Positions 1 to 8,267 of a stretch of DNA of 64,000 nucleotides are shown here, one piece after another. Each line of letters opens with the position of its first letter. Position 1 is the stretch's first letter. This DNA comes from CAVSUZ01 sp963791885 (lineage in GTDB: Bacteria > Pseudomonadota > Alphaproteobacteria > Acetobacterales > Acetobacteraceae): contig CAWBUL010000004.1 in assembly GCA_963791885.1 (NCBI GenBank), forward strand, positions 806,001 through 870,000. The letters run 5' to 3'. The position numbers and the translations under genes were made by a program. The notes under the pieces are model-generated. The model had not been told where the DNA came from. It made no database searches and saw only the letters and a program-made list of their open reading frames with translations.

Positions 1-64
1 AGCTTGAGACGCCTGAGCATGCGCATGCCTGCGAGTTGCGGCCGGATCACGTCGTCTGACAATT

Positions 65-427
65 ATGGTGCCATCTCCCGCCGAGATCGGTGCCGAGGCG
101 GTCGTGGCCAATCTCGTTCTGTGGCTGAAACTTGCCCTCGAGGCGGTGGGAGCCCTGATCATCGGCTTCGGCATGGTTCTCGCCGGGCTGCAATTCCTGC
201 GCCACCCGCTTGCATCCAATCTCGCTGCCTTTGCTTACGTGCGGCTCACGTTCGCACGCTTCCTCGCGATCGCGCTGGAGTTCCAGCTTGGCGCGGATAT
301 CCTCTCCACCGCGGTCGCGCCGAGCTGGGATGCCATCGGCAAACTGGCAGCAATCGCCGTCATACGGACCGCGCTGAATTACTTCCTCAGCCGGGAAATG
401 CCTCAGGAAGGACTGCCCGCTCCCTGA
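65..427 (+). CDS. DUF1622 family small membrane protein
   Basis: This 120-residue protein matches the DUF1622 family of small inner-membrane proteins, whose function is unknown. About three hydrophobic segments are visible: roughly residues 14-45 (rich in L, G and V, with GFGMVLAGLQF), 60-80 and 85-108. The ATG at 65 is the first in-frame start and gives the usual family length, but no clear Shine-Dalgarno site precedes it. It lies upstream of a flavin-binding protein gene in the same direction with a 77-bp gap. Family recognition is from the hydrophobic pattern and length only. Confidence 0.7.
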   Translation: MVPSPAEIGAEAVVANLVLWLKLALEAVGALIIGFGMVLAGLQFLRHPLASNLAAFAYVRLTFARFLAIALEFQLGADILSTAVAPSWDAIGKLAAIAVIRTALNYFLSREMPQEGLPAP

Positions 428-504
428 ATCTTGTCGGCCAGCAGGCGCTTGTTGCGGCCGATGTGTGGCGACCGTAAAAACACCCAAGATCGAGGAAGCC
501 AACG

Positions 505-1240
505 ATGAACGACGCCGTCGCCCGTTCCGACGACACATTTCCCGTTTCCAACCGCAACCGCCTTCGGCGCAAGCACGAGCGTGGCCGCCATGATCGCAAA
601 TCCATCTACCAGATCCTCGATGCCGCGATGGTCTGCCACATCGCCTATGTGATCGACGGCCAGCCCTACTGCACGCCGACTGGGTTCTGGCGCGAAGGCG
701 ATCATCTTTATTGGCACGGCTCGTCGGCCAGCCGCATGCTGCGCGCCGAGGCGCAGGGCATACCGGTCTGCCTGACAGTGACGCACATGGACGCCATCGT
801 CACTCGCACGCTGCGGATTCAATCATTCGATCAACTACCGCGCGGTGATGGCCTTCGGCCATGCGCATAAAATCGAGGAGCGCGAAGACAAGCTCCGCGC
901 CATGGATGCGTTCGTTGACCGCTTCTTCCCCGGCCGCTCGAAAGTGCTGCGCACGCCCACCGAACAGGAGATCAAGGCCACGACAATTCTGGGGATGGAG
1001 ATGGAGGAAGCGTCGGGTAAAATCCGCGATCTCGACGTGCATGATGAAGAAGATGATTACGCCGTTCCCGCCTGGACCGCGCTCATTCCGGTCCGCACGG
1101 TGATCGATGCCCCTGTGGAATGCCCGCGCCAGCATCCCGACGCGTCGCGCGACGCGAGCGGGCTCGGCGCGTATCAGCCGGGACGGCGCCTGGATGAACT
1201 GATGCTGGAGATGTACCGGCGTGAGTATCCGGAAGGTTAG
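505..1240 (+). CDS. Pyridoxamine 5'-phosphate oxidase-like flavin-nucleotide-binding protein (frameshifted)
   Basis: The N-terminal part (505 to about 810) has the FMN-binding split-barrel pattern: a DAAMVCHIAYV strand, CTPTGFWREGDHLYWHGS, then a VCLTVTHMDAIV strand. The reading then shifts into another frame, where FNHSINYRAVMAFGHAHKI and the C-terminal half continue to a stop at 1240. Removing one base near 808-812 restores one protein of about 244 residues, normal for this family. Homologues bind FMN or related flavins and are usually annotated as oxidases or nitroreductase-like proteins; the substrate here is unknown. It is either a sequencing error or a recent pseudogene, since both halves are otherwise well preserved. 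Confidence 0.75.
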
Positions 1241-1264
1241 AGCGCTCTGCCGAACTGGCTTGCC

Positions 1265-1669
1265 TCAACGCGCGCGATCGATGTCCGTTCTGGAAAAATC
1301 GTCGCCCTTGAAAAGCAGCTTGGCCCCATTCGCGCGTGCACACGCATAAGCAAAGTAGTCGCCCATATTCAGGGCTGCGGGATGGCGAGCCTGGCCAAAC
1401 GTCGCGTAGACCTGGGTTGCAATGTAGAACTCGCGTTCGCCGATGCCGACAAGCGTCAGTCCGTTCGGCACGCGGAAACTTTGTACCTCCGCTTCAGCCG
1501 AGGAAACTGAATACGAGTAGGTCCGGCACAAACCGGCGACGCTCTCCCACAAAGAGATGGCGGAGCAGAGCCGTCCTTCCTCTCGCTCGAGCCGATCCGC
1601 CAGATCGTCCGCGTCACTCTCACCCGTCATCATTGAAATCATCGCGGAGGCATCGACGAAAATCGTCAC
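1265..1669 (-). CDS. vapC: VapC-like PIN-domain toxin ribonuclease
   Basis: This 134-residue protein is a PIN-domain ribonuclease and the toxin of a type II toxin-antitoxin pair. The first conserved acidic residue is in the N-terminal FVDASAMI motif. Further acidic positions are in LWESVAGL and MGDYFAYACA, and the final strand carries LLFKGDDFSRTD, which matches the catalytic Asp cluster that binds Mg or Mn. Its ATG overlaps the stop of the upstream antitoxin by 4 bases (ATGA), so the pair is translationally coupled. VapC toxins cut specific RNAs, often tRNAs; the target here is not predictable. All PIN acidic positions appear present, so it is probably active. Confidence 0.88.
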   Translation of the reverse strand: MTIFVDASAMISMMTGESDADDLADRLEREEGRLCSAISLWESVAGLCRTYSYSVSSAEAEVQSFRVPNGLTLVGIGEREFYIATQVYATFGQARHPAALNMGDYFAYACARANGAKLLFKGDDFSRTDIDRAR

Positions 1670-1905
1670 GTCTCGCCCGATAGCTCGTCAAAAAATGCCT
1701 TATCGGCAACCTGACCTGTCGGCGGCGGCAAAGGATGCTCCCGCCGCCAGGCGGCAATCCGTTCGCGCAATGGAATCGCTCGGGCAATCCGGTCAAGCTC
1801 AGCCTGGACCGCCTGCCTGACGGCTTCTTGCTTGGTAATTCCGCGCTTCGCGGCCAGCTCTGCCACCAGCCCGGCGGTCGCGTCGTCCTTGATGAACAGG
1901 GGCAT
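1666..1905 (-). CDS. vapB: VapB-like antitoxin (PSK/Rv0623 type)
   Basis: This 79-residue protein contains the pattern MPLFIKDDATAGLVAELA, then KRGITKQEAVRQAVQAEL, typical of the Rv0623/PSK-type antitoxin family paired with VapC. The N-terminal part would form the ribbon-helix-helix DNA-binding fold; the C-terminal tail, ending FFDELSGET, would wrap the toxin. The ATG at 1905 was chosen because homology starts at MPLFIKDD; a longer frame reaches 1980 but runs through the operator-like repeats. It likely represses its own operon through the paired 8-bp palindromes just upstream. Confidence 0.85.
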   Translation of the reverse strand: MPLFIKDDATAGLVAELAAKRGITKQEAVRQAVQAELDRIARAIPLRERIAAWRREHPLPPPTGQVADKAFFDELSGET

Positions 1906-1923
1906 CAGCACGTCCTCAGGGGA

Positions 1924-1953
1924 GGATATCCAACTTGGTATAGACGGATATCC
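1924..1953 (-). promoter_or_regulatory. Candidate vapBC operator: two GGATATCC palindromes 22 bp apart
   Basis: Two identical 8-bp perfect palindromes, GGATATCC, lie at 1924-1931 and 1946-1953, with centres exactly 22 bp apart (two helical turns). They sit 19-48 bp upstream of the vapB start. A dimeric ribbon-helix-helix antitoxin bound twice on one DNA face would fit this arrangement. Autoregulation is well known for VapBC; that these are the sites is inference. Confidence 0.55.
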
Positions 1954-1976
1954 ACTCCATTTCAGTAGGTGTTCCC

Positions 1977-3701
1977 TCACCCCCCGCCGAATTGCACCTC
2001 GTACAGCCGCCGATACATCCCTCCCATCCCGATCAGCTCCGCGTGCCGGCCCTGCTCCACCACGCCCAACCCATCGACCACCACGATCTGGTCGGCTTCC
2101 CGCACCGTCGCCAGTCGGTGCGCCACCACCAGGCTCGTCCGCCCTACGGCAAGCTCCGCCAAACTCTGCTGAATGGCGCGCTCGGTTTCCGAGTCCAATG
2201 CGCTGGTCGCCTCATCGAGAATCAGGATCGGCGGGTTCTTCAGAAACATCCGAGCGATCGCCACCCGCTGGCGCTGTCCACCCGACAGCTTCACCCCGCG
2301 ATCCCCGATCACCGTCTCCAGCCCGTCCGGCAACTCCGCGATCATCGCCCCGAGCCGCGCGCGTTCCGCCGCTTCTCGGATTTCAGCCTCGCTCGCATCC
2401 AGCCGGCCGTACGCGATGTTTTCTCGCAGCGTGCCGGCGAACAGAAACACATCCTGCTGCACAACGCCGATCTGCCGACGCAGCGAGTCCAGCGTCATCG
2501 ATCGAATGTCGATCCCGTCGATCGTGATGCGTCCTGATTGGATGTCGTAGAACCGCGGCAGCAGCGCGCATAACGTGCTCTTCCCTGCGCCGGACGGGCC
2601 GACAAACGCCACCGTCTGTCCCGCCGCAATCCGCAGGCTGACATCGCGCAGCACAGGCCTGGCCGGATCATAGCCGAACGTCACGTTCTCATACGCGATA
2701 TCACCCGCGAGCGGCGGCGTCGGACGCGCACCCGGCAGATCCATCAGCTCCGGTGGGGTGTCGATCAGCTCGCAATAGCGGCGGAAGCCCGCGATGCCCT
2801 TGGGATACATCTCCAGCATGGCGCTGATCTTTTCCACCGGGCGGAAGAACACGCCGACAAGCAGCAGGAATGCGACGAAGCCGCCCGCCGTCAGTTGGTC
2901 GTGCAGCACGAACCACGTGCCCGCCACCATCACGATCATCTGGGTCGCGCGCATCGACAAATAGGTCAGCGCCGTGCTGGCGGCCATCAGCTTGTAGCCC
3001 TCCAGCTTGGTGCGGCGGTACTCCTCGTTGTCGCGCGCGAACAGCCGGCGCTCATGCGCCTCGTTCGCGAACGCCTGCACCACCCGCATGCCACCGATAT
3101 TCTGCTCCACCCTTGCGTTGAACGCGCCGATGCCGGCGAAGATGGCGCGATAGTTGTGTGTGATGCCGTTGCCGTAGCGGACGGCAACGAACAGGATCGG
3201 CGGCACGACCAGCACCGTGAACAGCGCCAGACTGGAATTAACCGCGAACATCAGCGCGAACGCACCGAGGAAGGTCATCACCGCGATAAACAGATCCTCC
3301 GGCCCGTGATGCGCCATCTCCCCGATATCCTCGAGGTCTTTGGTCACACGCGCAATCAAATGCCCGGTCTTCTGTTCGTCGTAGAAGGAGAACGACAGTT
3401 TCTGCAGATGCGCGAAGGCGCGCCGGCGCATCTCCGTCTCCAGCGCGATGCCCAGGCAGTGGCCCCAATAGGTCACGATCGCCATCAGGGCGGTGTTGAA
3501 CAGATAGAGCACGACCAACCCGAGTGCGCACAGCGTGATCACGCTCCAATCGCGTCCCGGCAGCAGCCGGTCCACGAACAGCCGCACGGTCAGCGGGAAG
3601 GCCAGTTCCAGCAGCCCGGACAGAACGGCGCAGCCGAAATCCAGCGAAAACAGCGCGGTGTGCGGCCGGTAATAAGCGGCGAAGCGGCGTACGAGACTCA
3701 T
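1977..3701 (-). CDS. MsbA-like ABC exporter (fused membrane and ATPase domains)
   Basis: This 574-residue half-transporter has an N-terminal type IV ABC exporter membrane domain of about six helices (residues 15-300), followed by an ATPase domain. The ATPase carries Walker A GPSGAGKST, the signature LSGGQRQR, Walker B ILILDEAT and the switch histidine in VVAHRLATV. Such proteins dimerise and export lipids, lipid A precursors or drugs from the inner membrane. Its ATG overlaps the stop of the RES toxin gene by 4 bases, so it is the third gene of a toxin-antitoxin operon, which is unusual. The substrate is unknown; the msbA symbol is not assigned because no lipid A genes are nearby. Confidence 0.88.
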   Translation of the reverse strand: MSLVRRFAAYYRPHTALFSLDFGCAVLSGLLELAFPLTVRLFVDRLLPGRDWSVITLCALGLVVLYLFNTALMAIVTYWGHCLGIALETEMRRRAFAHLQKLSFSFYDEQKTGHLIARVTKDLEDIGEMAHHGPEDLFIAVMTFLGAFALMFAVNSSLALFTVLVVPPILFVAVRYGNGITHNYRAIFAGIGAFNARVEQNIGGMRVVQAFANEAHERRLFARDNEEYRRTKLEGYKLMAASTALTYLSMRATQMIVMVAGTWFVLHDQLTAGGFVAFLLLVGVFFRPVEKISAMLEMYPKGIAGFRRYCELIDTPPELMDLPGARPTPPLAGDIAYENVTFGYDPARPVLRDVSLRIAAGQTVAFVGPSGAGKSTLCALLPRFYDIQSGRITIDGIDIRSMTLDSLRRQIGVVQQDVFLFAGTLRENIAYGRLDASEAEIREAAERARLGAMIAELPDGLETVIGDRGVKLSGGQRQRVAIARMFLKNPPILILDEATSALDSETERAIQQSLAELAVGRTSLVVAHRLATVREADQIVVVDGLGVVEQGRHAELIGMGGMYRRLYEVQFGGG

Positions 3702-4198
3702 GGCAAAGACAAGCGCGCATCGAGCACGAACGGCTCCTGCTCCAGCAGCGCATAAAGCCCGGTGGCGCGCGACGGATCGAATAACATGATCCAGCTATGG
3801 GCGGACACCACGCTCGGCATCAGCACCAGGTCATGCGCGGCGAGCAGCCCGTTGCCGAAGGCCTGCTGCCCCGCACTCACCAATCCCGGACGCAGCCAGT
3901 CCTGCTCCGGCACTGCACCGGGCGGCACCACGCGGGCACGCCTTGGATCGGTCAGCCGGGCAGAGGTCAGCACATGCGCCACACGGTCCAGGGCGGCGAA
4001 CCCGACATGCACCGCCACTTCCAGGATGGCAGTGGCCGGATCGAGCGCCGCATACACCGCACGCGTGCCGCGCCGGTTCCAGCGTCCGCCCGCCGGGAAA
4101 CTCCCGTCACCGCTGTCCCACTGCGGCGCAAACCGCGCCTGATCCAGCCGCCAGAAAACAACCTCGCCGGAGCCGAACGGCGGGGGCAGCGGGGTCAC
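3698..4198 (-). CDS. RES-domain toxin (NAD-degrading family)
   Basis: This 166-residue protein has the RES domain: an Arg in VFWRLDQARF, a second Arg in GGRWNRRG, a Glu in AVYAALDPATAILEVAVH, and the later Ser-rich segment around SVVSAHSW. RES toxins such as MbcT and Res degrade NAD+ by phosphorolysis or hydrolysis and halt growth. The start is taken as GTG at 4198 because this gives a 4-base GTGA overlap with the antitoxin stop and begins just before the conserved domain. Its own stop overlaps the next ATG. The pairing with an Xre/MbcA-type protein upstream supports the call strongly. Confidence 0.85.
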   Translation of the reverse strand: MTPLPPPFGSGEVVFWRLDQARFAPQWDSGDGSFPAGGRWNRRGTRAVYAALDPATAILEVAVHVGFAALDRVAHVLTSARLTDPRRARVVPPGAVPEQDWLRPGLVSAGQQAFGNGLLAAHDLVLMPSVVSAHSWIMLFDPSRATGLYALLEQEPFVLDARLSLP

Positions 4199-4674
4199 GT
4201 ATAAACGCCATGCTCCAGCCGGGTCAGATAGTCCTCGATCAGCGCGACGCCCGCCGGCGTCGCAAGCAGATCGATGGGCTTGCGGCCGTCGAGGCCAATG
4301 GCAGAGCGATCGAGCCAAGCTTCCGCCTCCGCGCGATCACCCAGCAGGGCGGTGGCGCGTGCCAGAATTTCCGCAAACGTCCAGGCGCGGCCACTCTGCT
4401 CCGGGCTGAGCCTCGCGTCGGGCGCCTCCACCCGGCGCTGATACGTACGCAGGCTCATGCCCACGGCCTTTTCCAGACTGCCATGACCCGCCGCGCGCAA
4501 TAGCGCCACGTCCTTCACCAGATGCGTGAGGGCGTGGCCGGGCAGCCCCTCCTGCAGCAGATCATGCGCCTCCAGCCGGTTGCGCACCCGCCGGTGCAGG
4601 ACCCGCGGACCGCCCAGCATGTCGGCCGCCTCTTGGATGACCTCGTCCTGCAGAACCGCGTCTGCGCTGCTCAT
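4195..4674 (-). CDS. Xre/MbcA/ParS-type antitoxin of the RES toxin
   Basis: This 159-residue protein fits the antitoxin family (DUF2384, MbcA/ParS toxin-binding) that pairs with RES toxins. The N-terminal half has a degenerate Xre-like helix-turn-helix with GMSLRTYQRRV. The C-terminal half (from about residue 95) has the toxin-binding module with FAEILARATALLGDRAEAEAWL and PIDLLATPAGVALIEDYLTRLEHG, where the final helix plugs the RES active site. It is the first gene of a three-gene operon with RES toxin and ABC exporter. Autoregulation is expected, but no clear operator is visible in the 50 bp upstream. Confidence 0.87.
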   Translation of the reverse strand: MSSADAVLQDEVIQEAADMLGGPRVLHRRVRNRLEAHDLLQEGLPGHALTHLVKDVALLRAAGHGSLEKAVGMSLRTYQRRVEAPDARLSPEQSGRAWTFAEILARATALLGDRAEAEAWLDRSAIGLDGRKPIDLLATPAGVALIEDYLTRLEHGVYT

Positions 4675-4727
4675 GGCGTCATTGCGTCAGTTGTCGTCGC
4701 CAAACATGACACCTGACGCGGCTACCT

Positions 4728-5162
4728 TCAACCCCACTCCGGCACGCGCTCCCGGAGCGCGGCGCGTTCCTCCTCGCTCGGCAGCACCGGCCGGTCGCGC
4801 TCGCGATTGACCATGCAGAGGAACCCCATCGCTTCTCCCGCATCGGCGCGGAACTGGTGCCAGGTCCACGACGGCACCCTCACCAGATCGTACGGCCCCA
4901 CCTCTCTCACCTGCTCGCCCACCAGGGCGTGCCCATGCCCGCGCAGAATCATCACCGCGTGCATGTGCTCGTGCCGCTCCAAGGTGGAGTGCCCACCGGT
5001 CGCCATCTCGAAATAGCGCAGTTCGCAGCCCATTGAGGACTCGCTGAACAGCACCTGCCGGCTGATCGCCTTGAACGGCGCGGCCCCATCTTCCTTGTAG
5101 GGCTGCCGAGGCACGCCCTCCCACTCAAAGTCCTCAAATCGCCGATGCAGATCTTCGCTCAT
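4728..5162 (-). CDS. Cupin, candidate methylthioxylulose 5-phosphate sulfurylase
   Basis: This 144-residue single-domain cupin carries metal-ligand motif 1 as GGHSTLERHEHMHAVMILRG and motif 2 as PYDLVRVPSWTWHQFRA. The ATG at 5162 was chosen since family similarity begins at SEDLHRRF and an AGGG lies before it. It follows the RuBisCO-like gene on the same strand with a 53-bp gap. In Rhodospirillum rubrum a cupin beside a RuBisCO-like protein releases methanethiol from 1-methylthioxylulose 5-phosphate, giving deoxyxylulose 5-phosphate (MTA-isoprenoid shunt). The same pairing suggests this role; the cupin fold is certain, the reaction is inference. Confidence 0.72.
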   Translation of the reverse strand: MSEDLHRRFEDFEWEGVPRQPYKEDGAAPFKAISRQVLFSESSMGCELRYFEMATGGHSTLERHEHMHAVMILRGHGHALVGEQVREVGPYDLVRVPSWTWHQFRADAGEAMGFLCMVNRERDRPVLPSEEERAALRERVPEWG

Positions 5163-5215
5163 GCACCCTTTATATTTTGCGCGCGGCCGCCCCACCAACC
5201 CCGCGCGCAGACCAG

Positions 5216-6295
5216 TCAGCCTTGCGGCTGATTGGTTGTATATGGGAAGTCCCGCACAGCGTCCGCGAACCGCCGCGCCGCCGCCGCCAGATCGTCGCGC
5301 GCCAGAAGCAGGTTGCCGCCGATCAGCAGCATGACGTCAGCCCCATAAAAACCCAGCAGTTCCGGCACCCGGGCCAAGGTCATGCCTCCGGCTGGCACCG
5401 GCAGCGCGCCCACCTCTCGCGCCGCCTCTGCGATCGCCCGGCAGCGCGTTTCCGAATAGCCGAACCGCCCGCCGTAATTCGGGAAGATCACCGCATCCGC
5501 CCCGACCAGCGGAAACACTTGGCCGATCAGCACCTCGGGCGCGATCCGCGCCGCGCCCCCCATCGTCGGATGCGCCAGCAGCGCTAGCTCTGGGAACGCG
5601 CGGCCCAGCGCCCGGATGTTCGCCAGCCCCGCCAGCAGCGGCGCCACCATCACGGCCCTCAGGCCCTCGTCACGCGCCAGCTGCGCCTGCCGACGCAGCG
5701 CGTCCAGATCGCCCGACAGGCTCGGCACATACAGCGCATGCCCAGCGTGGCGTGCCGCCGCAGCACAGACGGGCACGCGCTCGGCGAAGGGCGAATACGC
5801 CTGATCAGCCAGCCCGTGATCGTCCTTGATCAGGTCGATGCCGCCCGCGGCGAAGCGCACCACCAGATCGGCCAATCGCGCCGGCGGCAGGCCCTGCGGC
5901 TTGATCGCGGCCGCCGTCAACGCCCGCCCACGCGCACCAATCGGCGCCCGCAGCCCGGCACCGCCATGTCTCACGCCGTCGAATCCATGCGGCGGCTCCA
6001 GCCCGATCAGCGTCACGTCCGGCTGCAGCGAGGTATTGCCGAACGCCATGTTCAGCAGCTGCGCCGCATCGGTTCCCACCGTCGCAACCGCCAGCGCGAT
6101 GCGCACGTCGAACACTCCGCCGCCGCGATCGGCGATGTCCTCCACTTCGCCCACGATGTCCGAAAGCACCGCATCATCATCGATCGCCGCCAGCGGCATC
6201 TCGACGCTCTGCTCGACCGCGATGCCCTGCGCCCGCGCCGCGATGGACGCGGCCTCCGACCGGACGCGATACGTGACAACGAACCGGGTGCTCAT
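5216..6295 (-). CDS. RuBisCO-like protein (form IV), possible methylthioribulose 1-phosphate isomerase
   Basis: This 359-residue protein is related to the RuBisCO large subunit but cannot fix CO2. The loop KPQG replaces KPK, the lysine-carbamate motif is GGIDLIKDDHGL (the Glu after DD is His), loop 6 is replaced by FPNYGGRFGYS, and the active-site Ser region reads PVPAGGMT. Phosphate-binding glycines in IGGNLLLAR remain. It overlaps the mutL stop by 4 bases. Form IV proteins are sugar-phosphate enolases, isomerases or decarboxylases; the neighbouring cupin favours the R. rubrum type that isomerises 5-methylthioribulose 1-phosphate. An apionate-pathway decarboxylase is the main alternative. 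The family call is firm, the substrate is not. Confidence 0.82.
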   Translation of the reverse strand: MSTRFVVTYRVRSEAASIAARAQGIAVEQSVEMPLAAIDDDAVLSDIVGEVEDIADRGGGVFDVRIALAVATVGTDAAQLLNMAFGNTSLQPDVTLIGLEPPHGFDGVRHGGAGLRAPIGARGRALTAAAIKPQGLPPARLADLVVRFAAGGIDLIKDDHGLADQAYSPFAERVPVCAAAARHAGHALYVPSLSGDLDALRRQAQLARDEGLRAVMVAPLLAGLANIRALGRAFPELALLAHPTMGGAARIAPEVLIGQVFPLVGADAVIFPNYGGRFGYSETRCRAIAEAAREVGALPVPAGGMTLARVPELLGFYGADVMLLIGGNLLLARDDLAAAARRFADAVRDFPYTTNQPQG

Positions 6296-8046
6296 CCCCG
6301 CCGGAACAACCCCGCTAATTCATCCGGCGTGAAGCGCAGCACCGTCGGCCTTCCATGGCTGCAGGTCGCGGCGCGCGGCGTGGCCTCCATCTGGCGCAGC
6401 AGCGCGTCCATCTCCGCCCCATTCAGCCGCCGCCCGGCCCGGATCGAGCCGTGACACGCCAGCCGCGCGATCGCCGCGTCCAGCCGCGCCTCCAGCGCCG
6501 TGGTCTCGTCCTCCTCCGCCAGCTCGTCGGCCAGATCACGCACCAGCGGGCCGGGATCGGGCGCGCCCAACGCCGCTGGCAGCGCCCGCACCAGCACCGC
6601 ACCCGGCCCGAACGCCTCCAGCTCCAGCCCCAGCCGGGCGAGATCATCGGCGCGTGCCACCAGCCGCGCCGCATCCGCTGGCGGCAGGTCCACCACGGCC
6701 GGGCTGAGCAGCGCCTGCCGCCGCACCCCGCCATTCTTCATCTGTTCCCGCAGCGCCTCATGCGTCAGGCGCTCATGCGCCGCGTGCTGGTCCACCAGGA
6801 TCAGGCTGCCGTCGCTGGCCACCGCGACCACATACGTGTCGGCGACCTGGCCCAGCGGCGCCCCCAACGGATGTGCCGCGTCTGGCGCGGGTACCGGCAC
6901 CTCCCGCGCCACGGGCGGCGCCGCGAGCGGCAGTTGCGCATCCGCCATGCCCGGCAAAGGAACGTGGAAGCCAGGGCGCCCCGCCGATAGCGCCAGCGCC
7001 GGCGCCGGGCGAAACGCCGGCACGCCGCCGAACGGAGCCCCAGCGGGCCCAATCGCCCGTCCGATCGCACGCCCCACCGCGCCGATCACCAGCCCGCGCA
7101 CCGCCCCAGGATCACGGAAGCGCAGCTCGGCCTTGGTCGGATGGACGTTCACGTCCACCTCCTCCGCCGGCAAATCGAGCCACAGCGCCCCGACCGGATA
7201 GCGTCCATGGGTGATCACGTCCCGATAGGCGACGCGCAGCGCCGTGCGCAGCACCGGATCTGCGACCGGACGGCCGTTGACGGTGATCCCCTGACCTGCG
7301 GCGGTGGCGCGGGTCACCGCCGGTGACGCCACAAACCCGGCCAGCCGCAAGACCCCTCGCGTCTCCTCCAGCGGAATCAACGCCGCCGCCGCATCGCCGC
7401 CCAGCAGCGCCGCCGCCCGCGCGGCACGATCCTGCCCCGGCAAGTCGAACGCCACCCTTCCGTCTATCTCGGCCCGCATCGCCACCCCTGGAGCCGCCAG
7501 CGCCAGCCGCCGCAGCACCGCCTCGGCCGCGTCGCCCTCCGTCCGGGGATGCTTGAGGAATTTGCGCCGCGCCGGCGTGGCATAGAACAGGTCGCGCATC
7601 ACCACGCGCGTGCCCTCGGCCCCGGGCGCCGGCGCCACCTCCCCGACCCGCCCGCCTTCCACCCGGATGGCGTGGGCTGCCGCCCCGCCTGGTGGCCGGG
7701 AGACGATCAGCAGCCGCGCCGCCGCGCCGATCGAGGGCAGCGCCTCGCCGCGGAACCCCAGCGTGGCAATCCGCACCAGATCGTCGTCGGCCAGCTTCGA
7801 CGTGGCATGCCGTTGCACCGCCAGAGCCAGCCCGTCGGCGTCCATGCCCCCGCCATTGTCCACCACCTCGATGCGATCGATGCCGCCGGTTTCCATGACG
7901 ACCGAGACGCGCGTCGCCCCGGCATCCAGCGCATTCTCGACCAGCTCCTTCACCGCGGCGGCCGGACGCTCGATCACCTCGCCCGCGGCGATGCGGTTCA
8001 CCACGGTTTCGGGCAGCAAGCGGATGCGGGCGGACGGCGGGCTCAT
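6292..8046 (-). CDS. mutL: DNA mismatch repair protein MutL
   Basis: This 584-residue protein has an N-terminal GHKL ATPase with IAAGEVIERPAAAVKELVEN, the Mg-binding Asn in that segment and VDNGGGMD, then RDLFYATPARRKF. The C-terminal dimerisation domain has DQHAAHERLTHE near residue 417, which fits the metal-binding endonuclease motif DQHA(X)2E(X)4E, and CSHGRPT near the end. It should therefore be the nicking type found in bacteria without MutH, unlike the E. coli protein. It heads a minus-strand run with the RuBisCO-like and cupin genes and is divergent from the serine dehydratase gene across 221 bp. Confidence 0.97.
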   Translation of the reverse strand: MSPPSARIRLLPETVVNRIAAGEVIERPAAAVKELVENALDAGATRVSVVMETGGIDRIEVVDNGGGMDADGLALAVQRHATSKLADDDLVRIATLGFRGEALPSIGAAARLLIVSRPPGGAAAHAIRVEGGRVGEVAPAPGAEGTRVVMRDLFYATPARRKFLKHPRTEGDAAEAVLRRLALAAPGVAMRAEIDGRVAFDLPGQDRAARAAALLGGDAAAALIPLEETRGVLRLAGFVASPAVTRATAAGQGITVNGRPVADPVLRTALRVAYRDVITHGRYPVGALWLDLPAEEVDVNVHPTKAELRFRDPGAVRGLVIGAVGRAIGRAIGPAGAPFGGVPAFRPAPALALSAGRPGFHVPLPGMADAQLPLAAPPVAREVPVPAPDAAHPLGAPLGQVADTYVVAVASDGSLILVDQHAAHERLTHEALREQMKNGGVRRQALLSPAVVDLPPADAARLVARADDLARLGLELEAFGPGAVLVRALPAALGAPDPGPLVRDLADELAEEDETTALEARLDAAIARLACHGSIRAGRRLNGAEMDALLRQMEATPRAATCSHGRPTVLRFTPDELAGLFRRG

Positions 8047-8267
8047 GTCACGATGTATGGAGTTGTCCGCTTCAGAGTAATGGAAGATTCACAGAATGTA
8101 TGGTCCTCCCGCGAGGGTCGCAAAATTTGAGCGCCTCTGGCCGACATTTCCGCCGTTTCGTGCTGCGCCGCAGACCCGCCGCGCCTATCAAACCCGAACT
8201 GGGCCAACCCCGGACTGAGTAAGGGTCGCGGTCTCCGCTGCCCGGTATTACATCTCCCCAGCACGCT

